Translations under genes and position numbers: made by a program | Shown: one piece after another, positions 54,857-63,626 of the stretch | Layout: each line of letters opens with the position of its first letter | Numbering within the stretch: the stretch's first letter is position 1 | Notes under the pieces: model-generated | Database searches by the model: none | What the model saw: the letters and a program-made list of their open reading frames with translations, nothing else | What the model was told of the DNA's origin: nothing | Assembly (NCBI RefSeq): GCF_001655675.1 | Contig: NZ_LYRP01000001.1 | Span: forward strand, 682,001 to 746,000 | DNA length: 64,000 nucleotides | Source: Mangrovibacter phragmitis | GTDB taxonomy: Bacteria > Pseudomonadota > Gammaproteobacteria > Enterobacterales > Enterobacteriaceae | Direction of reading: 5' to 3'

Positions 54857-55837
54857 TTAACGCAACGCCTGAGTAAGCTCAGCCAGCCGGTGTTGTGATG
54901 CGCGACGGGCAGCCAGTGCCTCTTCCAGCGTGACAGGGATAAATTGCACCTGTTGATTAGGCTGTAATTGCCCAAGGATGGGCAGGTCACAGCTAATCAC
55001 CGTACCCAGTGTCATATATCCGCCACCAGAAACGGCATCACGTAGCAGGACAATGGGTTCCAGCCCGCCAGGCACCTGCACAGAGCCAATAGGGTAACAG
55101 GCATCAACAATGTTAGAAGGGTCTGAGCCTGCGCCAAAAGGCGGCTCTTCTGGTTTAAACGTTAACGGCGTGCCACCTTTCAGCCGGTAGCCGGTTCGGT
55201 CGGCTTCGGTGCTGACATGCCAGGTATCGGCAAAAAAGTTATCAACAGCGGTTTCAGTCAGGCGGTGGATATACAACCCGGGCAGCATCCGCAATGTGAC
55301 TGATTTCGGGAATGCCGTAAGTAAATCTTCCGGCACTGTTTTGCCTTCAAGCTGCAAGCGCTCCGCCGTTACTGGCAACACGGGCAACGAATCCCCTGCG
55401 GCGAGGCGCCTACCCTGGTAACCACCCAGCGCACCGAGCGTATAGGTTGAACGGCTACCTGACACCAGGGGAACATCAATTCCGCCCGCTACCGCCAGAT
55501 ACGCCCGGCAACCCTGGCGCGCCGGGGCAAAACGCAGGCGCTGCCCGGCGGCGATAAGTAAGGCCGTATTGTTGTTGGCTGGCTGGTTATCCACCATGGG
55601 CACCATGCCCGCACCGCATACAGCAACCAGGGTATTTTCAGTAAACTGCAATTCCGGGCCCAGCAGGGTCATTTCCAGCACGGCGTCATCCGGGTTGTTG
55701 CCCACCAGCAAATTCGCCATCTGCATGGAATAGGGGTCCAGCGCGCCAGAAGGCGGTATCCCCAGGTGGTAGAACCCTTCTCTTCCGGTATCCTGCACTG
55801 TGGTGGCAAGGCCAGGCTTGATAACATTAATGGTCAT
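54857..55837 (-). CDS. pxpC: 5-oxoprolinase subunit PxpC (KipA / allophanate hydrolase C-like)
   Basis: 326 residues. INVIKPGLATTVQDTGREGF opens the carboxyltransferase-like domain, then GIPPSGALDPYSMQMANLLV and PFGAGSDPSNIVDACYPIGS, all hallmarks of PxpC/KipA proteins. With PxpA and PxpB it opens 5-oxoproline to glutamate using ATP. It overlaps pxpB by 11 bp and is followed by the permease. Annotations as 'biotin-dependent carboxyltransferase' fit its place next to AccB/AccC-like genes. Confidence 0.92.
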   Translation of the reverse strand: MTINVIKPGLATTVQDTGREGFYHLGIPPSGALDPYSMQMANLLVGNNPDDAVLEMTLLGPELQFTENTLVAVCGAGMVPMVDNQPANNNTALLIAAGQRLRFAPARQGCRAYLAVAGGIDVPLVSGSRSTYTLGALGGYQGRRLAAGDSLPVLPVTAERLQLEGKTVPEDLLTAFPKSVTLRMLPGLYIHRLTETAVDNFFADTWHVSTEADRTGYRLKGGTPLTFKPEEPPFGAGSDPSNIVDACYPIGSVQVPGGLEPIVLLRDAVSGGGYMTLGTVISCDLPILGQLQPNQQVQFIPVTLEEALAARRASQHRLAELTQALR

Positions 55838-56711
55838 ACAGCCCCCTTTTTAGTTGCTGAGGATACCCTTGCGGATCGTCAAGAAAATCAGCCAGCGCAA
55901 AAGTCACTTCACGGATTTCTGGCGTGAACTCGCCGCGTTGAACCTCTTCGCACAGTGTGTCATAGGCTGCACGGTCCACCGGGCGAAATTGCACAATGTC
56001 CCCCGCTTTGAAAAACACCATGTCCTGTTTGAGATACCCCAACCGTTGCGCCGGGTCATAGATAGGCATTGGCGTAATGCCAAACAACTGGTAGCCACCT
56101 GCGCCGCGCACCGAGTAAATGCAGCCGAAACACCCGCCATGGCCTAAAGACAACCCCGGTGTGTCGGTGCGTGGGCGCAGGTATTTCGGCACCTGTAACT
56201 GCTTTTGCCGTTCAACCATTTGGTACATAAATGGCAGGCCAGAAACAAACCCCACCATCGAAACAAACCAGGGCGTGTTGCTGTGAGCGGCGATGAATTC
56301 TGCGCTGTCTGCAAACCCGTTAATCTCTGCAGCGTAATCCAGATCACTGCCTTCCGGTGCCTGGTGGCGGTCACGAAAGCGCATCAGCGTTTCGTGTGTC
56401 CAGGGGTCGTTGTAAAATACCGGAACCTCAATGATCCGGGTTTCCAGGGTGTCGGCCTCCCCACTACTTCCTGCTTCCAGTGCCTTGAGTTGTTCCAGCA
56501 GCACATAAGGGTCGAGGGCATCCGGGTTAAAACGTACCTGAAAAGAGGCATTCGCCAGGCAAATATCCAGTATGCCGGGTAACTGAAGGGCTTCCAGCGC
56601 CCGCGTCAGTTTCAGCCCCCGGAAAAAAGCCTGCAAAGACATTTCCCGGTCAATTTCGGCGAAAAGGTGTTCATCACCGCCAAATGAGTAACGAATTGGG
56701 TTACTGGCCAT
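55827..56711 (-). CDS. pxpB: 5-oxoprolinase subunit PxpB (KipI / allophanate hydrolase subunit 1-like)
   Basis: 294 residues. IRYSFGGDEHLFAEIDREMS starts the domain; signature blocks are EVPVFYN, FVSGLPFMYQM and GHGGCFGCIYSVRGAGGYQL with FG following. It is longer than E. coli PxpB (about 218 residues) through inserts near the middle, as in proteins of AccBC-containing clusters. It overlaps accC by 11 bp and pxpC by 11 bp, so the three are translated together. Confidence 0.9.
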   Translation of the reverse strand: MASNPIRYSFGGDEHLFAEIDREMSLQAFFRGLKLTRALEALQLPGILDICLANASFQVRFNPDALDPYVLLEQLKALEAGSSGEADTLETRIIEVPVFYNDPWTHETLMRFRDRHQAPEGSDLDYAAEINGFADSAEFIAAHSNTPWFVSMVGFVSGLPFMYQMVERQKQLQVPKYLRPRTDTPGLSLGHGGCFGCIYSVRGAGGYQLFGITPMPIYDPAQRLGYLKQDMVFFKAGDIVQFRPVDRAAYDTLCEEVQRGEFTPEIREVTFALADFLDDPQGYPQQLKRGLYDH

Positions 56712-58101
56712 AACGGCGTACCTCCCCGGCAGGCGTGGACGTACTCTGGTTGCGTTCAGCCAGCCACTGTTCGAGCGTAGTTGTGGTAAATTCGCCAGCC
56801 TCCAGTTGTGGAAGGCTCAGCAACCATTTATGCAGCGAAGCCGTGTTTTTCACACCGCGCAGTTCCAGAGAACCCAGTGCCTGCCGGGCTCGCTCCAGGG
56901 CCTGCGAGCGGCTCTCTCCCCAGGTAATCACTTTCGCCAGCAACGAATCATACCAGGGAGGAATGCGGTAACCGCTGTACACATGGCTGTCTACGCGTAC
57001 ACCTTCACCGCCCGGCCAGACTACGCCTTCAATCACCCCCGGGCAGGGAAAGAAGTTTTTGTCCGGGTCTTCGGCGTTGATACGCATTTCACAGGCGCTG
57101 CCATGCAGGGTGATATCCGCCTGCGCCAGCGTCAGAGGTTCACCATTGGCAATGCGTAACATCCACTGCACCAAATCCACACCAGTAACCATTTCCGTTA
57201 CCGGGTGCTCTACCTGAATACGGGTGTTCATTTCAATAAAACAAAATTCGCCGCGCACCTCATCAAACAGGTATTCCAGGGTACCTGCGCCCCGGTAACG
57301 CAAGTGCCGGGCTAACTGCAGCGCACTGTCACACAAGGTTTTTCGTTGTTCGTCATTGAGTGCCGGTGAAGGCGCTTCTTCGAACATTTTTTGCCGCCGC
57401 CGTTGCAGAGAACATTCCCGGTCAAACAAGTGAACGACATGCTTGCCATCCCCCAGGATCTGCACTTCCACATGGCGGGCCCGGGCAATAAACCGCTCCA
57501 GGTACACCGCGCTGGAACCGAATGCAGCTTTGGACTCACTTTGTGCAACGGGGAATTCCCTGGCGAGAGCTTCATCGTTGTCTACCACGCGAATACCTCT
57601 GCCACCACCACCAGCCGCCGCTTTGATCATGCAGGGGTAACCAATCTGTGCAGCATGGGCCTGGGCTGCCTGAACCGTTTCCAGCACTCGTGAACCCGGT
57701 ACCACAGGTACACCAGCTTCAGCGGCTGTACGGCGGGCCGCGGCTTTATCGCCCATCACACGAATCGTTTGCGCATCCGGACCCACAAAAATCAAGCCGG
57801 CCTGCTCCACGCGCTCTGCAAACTGCGCATTCTCAGACAAAAAACCGTACCCGGGATGAATGGCGTTAGCGCCACTTTGGGCTGCAGCGTTCAGTAACGC
57901 GTTAATATTCAAATAGCTTTGTGCGGCCTGCGCCGGGCCAATAATCACTGTTTCATCTGCCAGGTGAGCTGCAAGGCTGTCTTTATCTGCTTCACTGCAG
58001 GCCGCAACCACAGGAATACCCAATGCTTGTGCTGCACGAATAATGCGCACAGCAATTTCCCCACGGTTAGCAACCAGCAGTTTTGTTATTTTGCCTGCCA
58101 T
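56701..58101 (-). CDS. Biotin carboxylase subunit (AccC-like)
   Basis: 466 residues: KLLVANRGEIAVRIIRAAQA, ATP-grasp glycine loop AAAGGGGRGI (161-170), ECSLQRRRQKMFEEAPSP and FIEMNTRIQVEHPVTEMVTG with the conserved catalytic Glu/Arg set. It carboxylates biotin on a carrier using ATP and bicarbonate. It is not the housekeeping AccC: it sits inside the pxp operon beside its own small carrier, so it should serve the PxpBC carboxyltransferase-like pair. GGAGG precedes the ATG at 58101. Confidence 0.93.
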   Translation of the reverse strand: MAGKITKLLVANRGEIAVRIIRAAQALGIPVVAACSEADKDSLAAHLADETVIIGPAQAAQSYLNINALLNAAAQSGANAIHPGYGFLSENAQFAERVEQAGLIFVGPDAQTIRVMGDKAAARRTAAEAGVPVVPGSRVLETVQAAQAHAAQIGYPCMIKAAAGGGGRGIRVVDNDEALAREFPVAQSESKAAFGSSAVYLERFIARARHVEVQILGDGKHVVHLFDRECSLQRRRQKMFEEAPSPALNDEQRKTLCDSALQLARHLRYRGAGTLEYLFDEVRGEFCFIEMNTRIQVEHPVTEMVTGVDLVQWMLRIANGEPLTLAQADITLHGSACEMRINAEDPDKNFFPCPGVIEGVVWPGGEGVRVDSHVYSGYRIPPWYDSLLAKVITWGESRSQALERARQALGSLELRGVKNTASLHKWLLSLPQLEAGEFTTTTLEQWLAERNQSTSTPAGEVRRYGQ

Positions 58102-58117
58102 ATTTCCTCCAGGGCGG

Positions 58118-58369
58118 TTATGCATTATCGGTTTTTATTATGGCTATCGTTTGCCCGGGCTCGATGGCATCACCATTTTGTATAGTTATTTCTGCTATCG
58201 TGCCTTCCACTTCAGCAAACACTTCACTAAATTGTTTCATCACTTCAATTAAGCCAATAACCGTATCTGCAGACACTACCTGACCGGGCTCAACAAAAGG
58301 TTTGGCGTCCGGTGATGGCTGGCGATAAAAAACACCAGGCAGAGGTGATACAACTTCAAAATCAGACAT
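58118..58369 (-). CDS. Biotin carboxyl carrier protein (AccB-like, short)
   Basis: 83 residues, only the biotinyl domain: PGQVVSADTVIGLIEVMKQF, with K45 in EVMK as the lysine to be biotinylated (EAMK/EVMK motif). It lacks the Pro/Ala-rich N-terminal linker of the housekeeping AccB. The start MSDFEV has GGAG at 6 nt. It lies between pxpA and accC, 16 and 19 bp from them, in one operon. Confidence 0.9.
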   Translation of the reverse strand: MSDFEVVSPLPGVFYRQPSPDAKPFVEPGQVVSADTVIGLIEVMKQFSEVFAEVEGTIAEITIQNGDAIEPGQTIAIIKTDNA

Positions 58370-58388
58370 ATTTTTCTCCAGATGATAT

Positions 58389-59159
58389 TTATTTCGCCGC
58401 ACTCGGGGAGGTAATTTCCACACCGTGGTGAATGAGTGCCGTTTTTACTGCACTAATAATTTCCAGAGCACCGGGGGTGTCGCTATGAATACAAATAGAA
58501 TCAAAATTAATTGAGATAATATTACCGGTTACTGTTTTCACTTTCCCTTCAAGGCATGCCAGGAGAACTTTATCGACAATATCCTGTACCTTCAGGTACC
58601 CGGTATTGCGGGTGAAAACGATAACGCCTTGATCATCATAGGCCCTGTCTGCATAGAACTCGGTAACCACAGGCTGCCCCAGTTGCTGCGCCGAGCGCCA
58701 GACAGCGGTATTCTCCATGCAATACAGACAGAGTTTGCTGTCCAGTTGGTGTAATGTTTCCACAAACTGTTGCGCCGCAACTTCATCACGCGCCAGGTGC
58801 ATATACAATGCACCGTGGGGTTTTATATGCTGCAATGGCAAACCAGACAAACTGGCAAATTCCCGCAATGCACCCAACTGATAAATAATATCGTTGATTA
58901 ACTCACCTGCAGGGATAGATAAATGGCGCCGCCCAAAACCCTGTAAATCACGAAACCCAGGGTGCGCGCCAATTGCCACATTATTTATTTTCGCCTGTTC
59001 AATTGTTTTGCGCATAATATTTGGGTCACCAGCATGAAAACCAGTAGCAATATTAGCAGAGCTGATAACTGACATTAATGCGTCATCGACACCATCGCCA
59101 ATCACCCATGAACCAAAGCTTTCACCTATATCTGAGTTAATGTCTACTCTTTTCATCAT
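58389..59159 (-). CDS. pxpA: 5-oxoprolinase subunit PxpA (LamB/YcsF family)
   Basis: 256 residues. VDINSDIGESFGSWVIGD is the metal/substrate-site opening, then NIATGFHAGDPNIMRKTI (usually CGFHAGDP), GAHPGFRDLQGFGRR and IKPHGALYM. The TGFHAG variant and the GESFG opening set it apart from E. coli PxpA and are, by my reading, features of the branch that travels with AccBC. First gene of the leftward operon, divergent from a LysR gene. Confidence 0.92.
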   Translation of the reverse strand: MMKRVDINSDIGESFGSWVIGDGVDDALMSVISSANIATGFHAGDPNIMRKTIEQAKINNVAIGAHPGFRDLQGFGRRHLSIPAGELINDIIYQLGALREFASLSGLPLQHIKPHGALYMHLARDEVAAQQFVETLHQLDSKLCLYCMENTAVWRSAQQLGQPVVTEFYADRAYDDQGVIVFTRNTGYLKVQDIVDKVLLACLEGKVKTVTGNIISINFDSICIHSDTPGALEIISAVKTALIHHGVEITSPSAAK

Positions 59160-59319
59160 ATATATTTCTTATTTATCGCAGGAGTTGTTTATTTAATATA
59201 TGAGTATTTATTTTCATTCGGAAAGTAGTATTTTTAGATGGCGTAATATCAGAAAATCAGAAGGCTTAACATACTCAGCCTTTTAAGCCATGTGCCCCAT
59301 AATACAGAGGAAGATGTTG

Positions 59320-60237
59320 ATGCTAACCTTGCGCCAGGTTCGTTATTTTGTTGCCACCGCAGAGATGGGGCAAATCTCACTCGCCGCCGTTCACCTGAAT
59401 ATTTCGCAGTCAGCAGTAACGGGAGCCATTAAGGAACTGGAGCAGTTGTTGGGGAAAAAGCTGTTTTCCCGCTCTGTGCATGGCATGGTGCTGACCGGGC
59501 ACGGCAATCACTTTCTCAACCATGCCTACACCATTTTGCAAACCGTCGATAATGCGGTGCGCAGCGTGCCGGTTAACGATAACGGTGTACGGGGAACCCT
59601 GCGCCTGGCAGCCAGTTACACAGTTATTGGTTATTTTTTGCCTTTCCATTTGCAGCGCCTGGCGCAGGACTATCCACATATCGATATTCAACTGTTTGAG
59701 TATGAGCGCCAGGATATTGAACAGGGGTTGCTGGGCCACTCACTGGACATGGCGCTGGTACTGACCGGTAACTTACGCCACCAGGATATCTACGCAGAAA
59801 CGCTGTTTAACTCCACCCGGCGTTTATGGTTGCCTTCGCACCACCCGCTCTGTGCTAAATCACAAGTTACGCTGGAAGACGTTGCTGGCGAGCCATTTAT
59901 CATGCTGACAGTAGACGAAGCCGCGGACAGCGCCATGCGCTACTGGGAGGAAGCCGGGTTTCGCCCGGATATCATATTGCGCACCAGCTCCGTTGAAGCC
60001 GTACGCAGCATGGTCGCAAACGGTTCTGGCATCGCAATTTTGTCTGACCTGGTGTACCGCCCGTGGTCTTTAGAAGGCCGACGAATTGAAACACGCTCGC
60101 TGGTGAATAACGTGCACCCGATGGGGGTTGGACTGGCCTGGCGAAATGACACCGAGTTCACGCCTGCCATGCTGGCGCTGCGCGAATATTTCCGCAGTGC
60201 GTTTATTACCCAGCAAATTAACATGGTGAGGCGTTAA
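59320..60237 (+). CDS. LysR-family regulator of the pxp operon
   Basis: 305 residues. HTH LTLRQVRYFVATAEMGQISL, VHLNISQSAVTGAIKELEQL; effector domain starts TLRLAASYTVIGYFLPFHLQ. GAGGAAG lies about 8 nt before the ATG chosen (59314 is also possible). Divergent from pxpA with a 160-bp spacer, so it is the likely regulator of the operon. Confidence 0.92.
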   Translation: MLTLRQVRYFVATAEMGQISLAAVHLNISQSAVTGAIKELEQLLGKKLFSRSVHGMVLTGHGNHFLNHAYTILQTVDNAVRSVPVNDNGVRGTLRLAASYTVIGYFLPFHLQRLAQDYPHIDIQLFEYERQDIEQGLLGHSLDMALVLTGNLRHQDIYAETLFNSTRRLWLPSHHPLCAKSQVTLEDVAGEPFIMLTVDEAADSAMRYWEEAGFRPDIILRTSSVEAVRSMVANGSGIAILSDLVYRPWSLEGRRIETRSLVNNVHPMGVGLAWRNDTEFTPAMLALREYFRSAFITQQINMVRR

Positions 60238-60295
60238 TGGAGGTGCCGGTAGTGGGCAGGTAACAGACCTTCCTGCCCCGGAGCTGCATCTGCAT

Positions 60296-61051
60296 TTATG
60301 CAAAATTAGACAGTTTCTGCCCGGCAAGTATCAGCTCGTCCAGCAGCATTTTGCGACGTTCTGGCGAAGTGTCACGGCTAACCATAAAACAGACGGCGGC
60401 AACGGCCTGGCCATGACGCGAACAGACGGGCGCTGCCATACAGCAAGTAAAACTCTCAGATAGCCCTTCGGTAAGGCAATACCCCTGGTGGCCGGCACGA
60501 TGTACATCGTCAAGAAAAGCCTGTTTATCCAGCACCTGCCCACCGGCAAGCCGGTAATCCTGTTCTGGGATCAAATCAAGAATAGCGCTGTCAGACCAGT
60601 GGCTGAGCAACAAACGCCCGGTCGCTGTCCAGGGAATGGGTACACGGACACCAATATCCGAGGTAATTTTAAACGGATGGGCATTGCTGCTTTCCGACAA
60701 CACGACGGTGTACTTATTCCCCTCAAGCATGCACAACTGCACTGTTTCACCATGCTGTGCAACAAGTTCAACCATCAGTTGATGCGCTCGCCTGATCAGA
60801 TCGTTATGCGCCATGTAATCCGCACCATAATAGTGCATTTCCCGGCCAAAAAAGACATTGCCATCCTGGTCCTGTTCAACCAGGCCGGCCTCACTGAGCA
60901 AACTGACCAGCTCGTAAACACTGGAGCGTGGAGCGCCAGTTGCCTGAATCAGGGAGCGAACAGGCATAGGTTGACGGGCAATATGCAACTGCCGAAAAAT
61001 ATCGATAACCCGGTCAACACCACGCGCCCGTGACGATTTTTCATCCGGCAT
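60296..61051 (-). CDS. IclR-family transcriptional regulator
   Basis: 251 residues: GVDRVIDIFRQLHIARQPMP, ATGAPRSSVYELVSLLSEAG (winged HTH), then effector domain with GRLLLSHWSDSAILDLIPEQ and CCMAAPVCSRHGQAVAAVCF. Divergent from the RidA/ABC transporter unit, so it is the probable switch for it. Effector unknown, perhaps an imino or amino acid. Confidence 0.92.
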   Translation of the reverse strand: MPDEKSSRARGVDRVIDIFRQLHIARQPMPVRSLIQATGAPRSSVYELVSLLSEAGLVEQDQDGNVFFGREMHYYGADYMAHNDLIRRAHQLMVELVAQHGETVQLCMLEGNKYTVVLSESSNAHPFKITSDIGVRVPIPWTATGRLLLSHWSDSAILDLIPEQDYRLAGGQVLDKQAFLDDVHRAGHQGYCLTEGLSESFTCCMAAPVCSRHGQAVAAVCFMVSRDTSPERRKMLLDELILAGQKLSNFA

Positions 61052-61453
61052 AAACTAACTCTCCTGTTGTAATGGTACCAGGGTAATACACTAAAAAAGA
61101 GAAGCATCATACACTGCCATCGGCATATTACACACCTTGGAGCCATATTTTATTTATGTCGCACAGGTCACAGAATTGCCTTATGCTCTTTATTGGTGCC
61201 TCATTTTAGTGCTTTTATAATTAAACCTCAAAATCCATCTATTTAAATGAAATTACCTGCCTGATTGCTCCGGTTATTATTTTATTCCATCTGATAAAAA
61301 TTAATTAATTTCACCTGAAGCTATTGCAAAAGAAAAATAGCTGTGCAAACCTTGCTCTATCCGGTATCGCAGACATTAGTCTGGTATATCAGACAATGAA
61401 ATATACAGTTAATTCTGGGCATATTTTTCCTGTCATGAAAGGAGCGAATTTGC
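61052..61453. other. Divergent promoter region of the IclR/RidA unit
   Basis: 400 bp without a gene, AT-rich. It holds the inverted repeat GTCTG-gtatat-CAGAC (61379-61394) and GGAG 8 nt before the RidA start. Confidence 0.5.
61379..61394. promoter_or_regulatory. Candidate IclR-type operator
   Basis: GTCTG and CAGAC, arms of 5 bp with a 6-bp GTATAT spacer, about 60 bp before the RidA start and in the divergent promoter of the IclR gene. Confidence 0.5.
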
Positions 61454-61846
61454 ATGACAATAAAACGTTATGGCATTGAAGGTGGCACTGGTACTGGCGG
61501 GCAAAAACTGCCTTTTGCCCGCGCTGTTGAAGCCGATGGTTGGTTATTTATTTCCGGTCAGACCCCTATGCGCGATGGGGAAGTGGTTGAAGGCAGTATC
61601 ATTGAACAAAGCAGGCTGGCCTTTGAGAACTGCCTCACCATTATGCGTGAAGCCGGGTTCCAGGTAGAAGATGTGGTACATGTAACGGCTGTACTTACTG
61701 ACGCTCGTTATTTCAGTTCGTTCAACAAGGTATTCAGTGAAATATTCAGTGGCACACCTCCTGCGCGCATCTGCAGTGTTCAGGATTTGGTTGTTGACTG
61801 CAAAGTAGAAGTGGATATGAAGTGCTTCCGCTCAGACCGTAAATAA
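61454..61846 (+). CDS. RidA-family (YjgF/UK114) imine deaminase
   Basis: 130 residues. FARAVEADGWLFISGQTPMR, FENCLTIMREAGFQVEDVVH, and PPARICSVQDLVVDCKVEVD (the R of PARxx contacts the imine carboxylate) are the RidA pattern. It hydrolyses reactive enamines/imines formed by PLP enzymes or amino-acid oxidases. It leads an operon-like run with an amino-acid importer, which suggests that the imported compound gives an imine intermediate. Confidence 0.93.
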   Translation: MTIKRYGIEGGTGTGGQKLPFARAVEADGWLFISGQTPMRDGEVVEGSIIEQSRLAFENCLTIMREAGFQVEDVVHVTAVLTDARYFSSFNKVFSEIFSGTPPARICSVQDLVVDCKVEVDMKCFRSDRK

Positions 61847-62007
61847 TTATTTTTATTAAATTTAACACCAGCATACTTTTAATATATTACGCCAACACCA
61901 GGGCACCCTTTGGATTTTATAATTATCTTTACCAGTTGTTTTGATGATTTTCATTTTGCTGTGAAATAATTTTTTATATCACCTCCATCCAATAAGAGAG
62001 CATAAAA

Positions 62008-62844
62008 ATGAATATACCATCCCTGAAAATCAGTGCCACTGTGGTTGCCAGCGCATTGATATTAGTAACACTGGCAGGCTGCACACCCACAGAAGAAAAA
62101 ACGGGCGACAATGCCCAGCCGCAATCTGCGTTAAAAACAGTTCTGCAACGCGGCACTTTGCGAGTGGGCGATTGCCTGAGTTTTGCACCATTCGGGTTCT
62201 ACGACAAACAAGGAAACCCGGATGGTTACGATGTTGACCTGGCAAAAGCACTGGCAAAACAGATGGGGGTAAAACTGGAAGTGGTGAATACCACCAGCGC
62301 CAACCGCATTCCTAATCTGCAAACCAATAAGGTCGATGTCGTTTTCTGCAATTTCACCCGCAATCTTGAGCGTGCGAAAGAAATCAGTTTCACACAGCCT
62401 TATGTTGTTGCCAGCGAGGCCATGCTGGTTCGGAAAAATAGCGGTATTCATTCTGCTCAGGATATGGGTGGAAAAACGATTGCTACCGTTAAAGGCTCAA
62501 CAAATGGCGATGAAGTCCGCAACCTGGGTATTAATGTCAAAATTCAGGAGTACGACTCATCACAGGCAGCCATTCTGGCTGTGAAACAAGGCCAGGCCGA
62601 CGCCATGATTGAAGATAACAACTTTCTGGCTTATCAGGCGAGCCTCGATCCTACGCTCACGGTAACCAACGAAGCCCTGGTGCCTTTGGAATACAACGCG
62701 TTTGGCGTGAAACAAGGCGACCAGGTTTGGGTTAATTATTTAAATGAGTTTCTGTTTGAAATTAATGCCTCCGGCGAAAACAGCAAACTTTATCAAAAAT
62801 GGTTTGGCAGCAAACCACGTTACCCTCTGAACCCACAATATTGA
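62008..62844 (+). CDS. Polar amino-acid ABC transporter, substrate-binding lipoprotein
   Basis: 278 residues with a lipobox (LAGC, Cys at ~24). A family 3 solute-binding domain follows: LRVGDCLSFAPFGFYDKQGN, DGYDVDLAKALAKQMGVKLE, VDVVFCNFTRNLERAKEISF, TQPY, and QGQADAMIEDNNF. The DLAKAL/ERAKEISFT pattern is that of GlnH/FliY-type binding proteins. Delivers ligand to the two permeases downstream. Substrate unknown. Confidence 0.93.
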   Translation: MNIPSLKISATVVASALILVTLAGCTPTEEKTGDNAQPQSALKTVLQRGTLRVGDCLSFAPFGFYDKQGNPDGYDVDLAKALAKQMGVKLEVVNTTSANRIPNLQTNKVDVVFCNFTRNLERAKEISFTQPYVVASEAMLVRKNSGIHSAQDMGGKTIATVKGSTNGDEVRNLGINVKIQEYDSSQAAILAVKQGQADAMIEDNNFLAYQASLDPTLTVTNEALVPLEYNAFGVKQGDQVWVNYLNEFLFEINASGENSKLYQKWFGSKPRYPLNPQY

Positions 62845-62888
62845 CCTCATGCGGCGCACAACAAGTGCGCCACAGTAAGGAGTGAAGA

Positions 62889-63626
62889 ATGAGTTATCAA
62901 TGGCTGACGTTGTGGCATTACGGGAGTACGTTTCTTTCCGCAGCATGGCTGACATTACAAGTCACCCTGCTGGCTTTTGCGCTATCGCTACTGCTTGGCA
63001 TAGTGGCGGCGCTGGCCAAATCATCAGCATTCGCACCTGTTCGTTGGGTGAGCCACTGTTATGTAGAATTTATTCGTAATACCCCGGTTCTGCTGCAAAT
63101 ATTTATTGTGTTCTTCGGGCTGCCCTCTCTGGGCATCACCATGAGTGCATTCACCGCCGGTGTTCTGGCTCTGGGTATTAACATTGGGGCATATCTGTCT
63201 GAAGTCTTCCGCGCCGGGTTCCAGTCTGTACCCAGGGGGCAACTGGAAGCCGCATGGGTTCTGGGGATCCCCCGGCGGCAAATTTTCCTGAGCGTAGTGC
63301 TGCCCCAGGCACTCAGGGCGGTGTGGCCCGCCATTATCAATAACCTTATTCAGTTGTTGTTAGGCACTTCACTCCTGTCAGCTATTGCCTTGCCGGAACT
63401 GACCGGAACAGCCACTGTAATAAATGCCCGCACCCTGCTCTATGTCCAGACGTTTACCATTGTTGCCGCAATTTATTTGTTACTGAGCAACCTGTTTTCA
63501 TGGGTTGGCAACCAGGTGGGGCGCCATATGTTTAATCCCCCGCTGATGTCTCCGGTAAAAAAGCCCACAGGCAATCTGTTAAAACTAAAGCGCATTAATC
63601 CATTTAAACGGGGGGCAGCATTATGA
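62889..63626 (+). CDS. Polar amino-acid ABC transporter permease
   Basis: 245 residues, HisM/GlnP type. The N-terminal FLSAAWLTLQVTLLAFALSL is followed by EFIRNTPVLLQIFIVFFGLP, and the EAA loop lies in GQLEAAWVLGIPRRQIFLSV with VLPQALR. Its stop overlaps the next permease by 4 bp (ATGA). Confidence 0.93.
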   Translation: MSYQWLTLWHYGSTFLSAAWLTLQVTLLAFALSLLLGIVAALAKSSAFAPVRWVSHCYVEFIRNTPVLLQIFIVFFGLPSLGITMSAFTAGVLALGINIGAYLSEVFRAGFQSVPRGQLEAAWVLGIPRRQIFLSVVLPQALRAVWPAIINNLIQLLLGTSLLSAIALPELTGTATVINARTLLYVQTFTIVAAIYLLLSNLFSWVGNQVGRHMFNPPLMSPVKKPTGNLLKLKRINPFKRGAAL

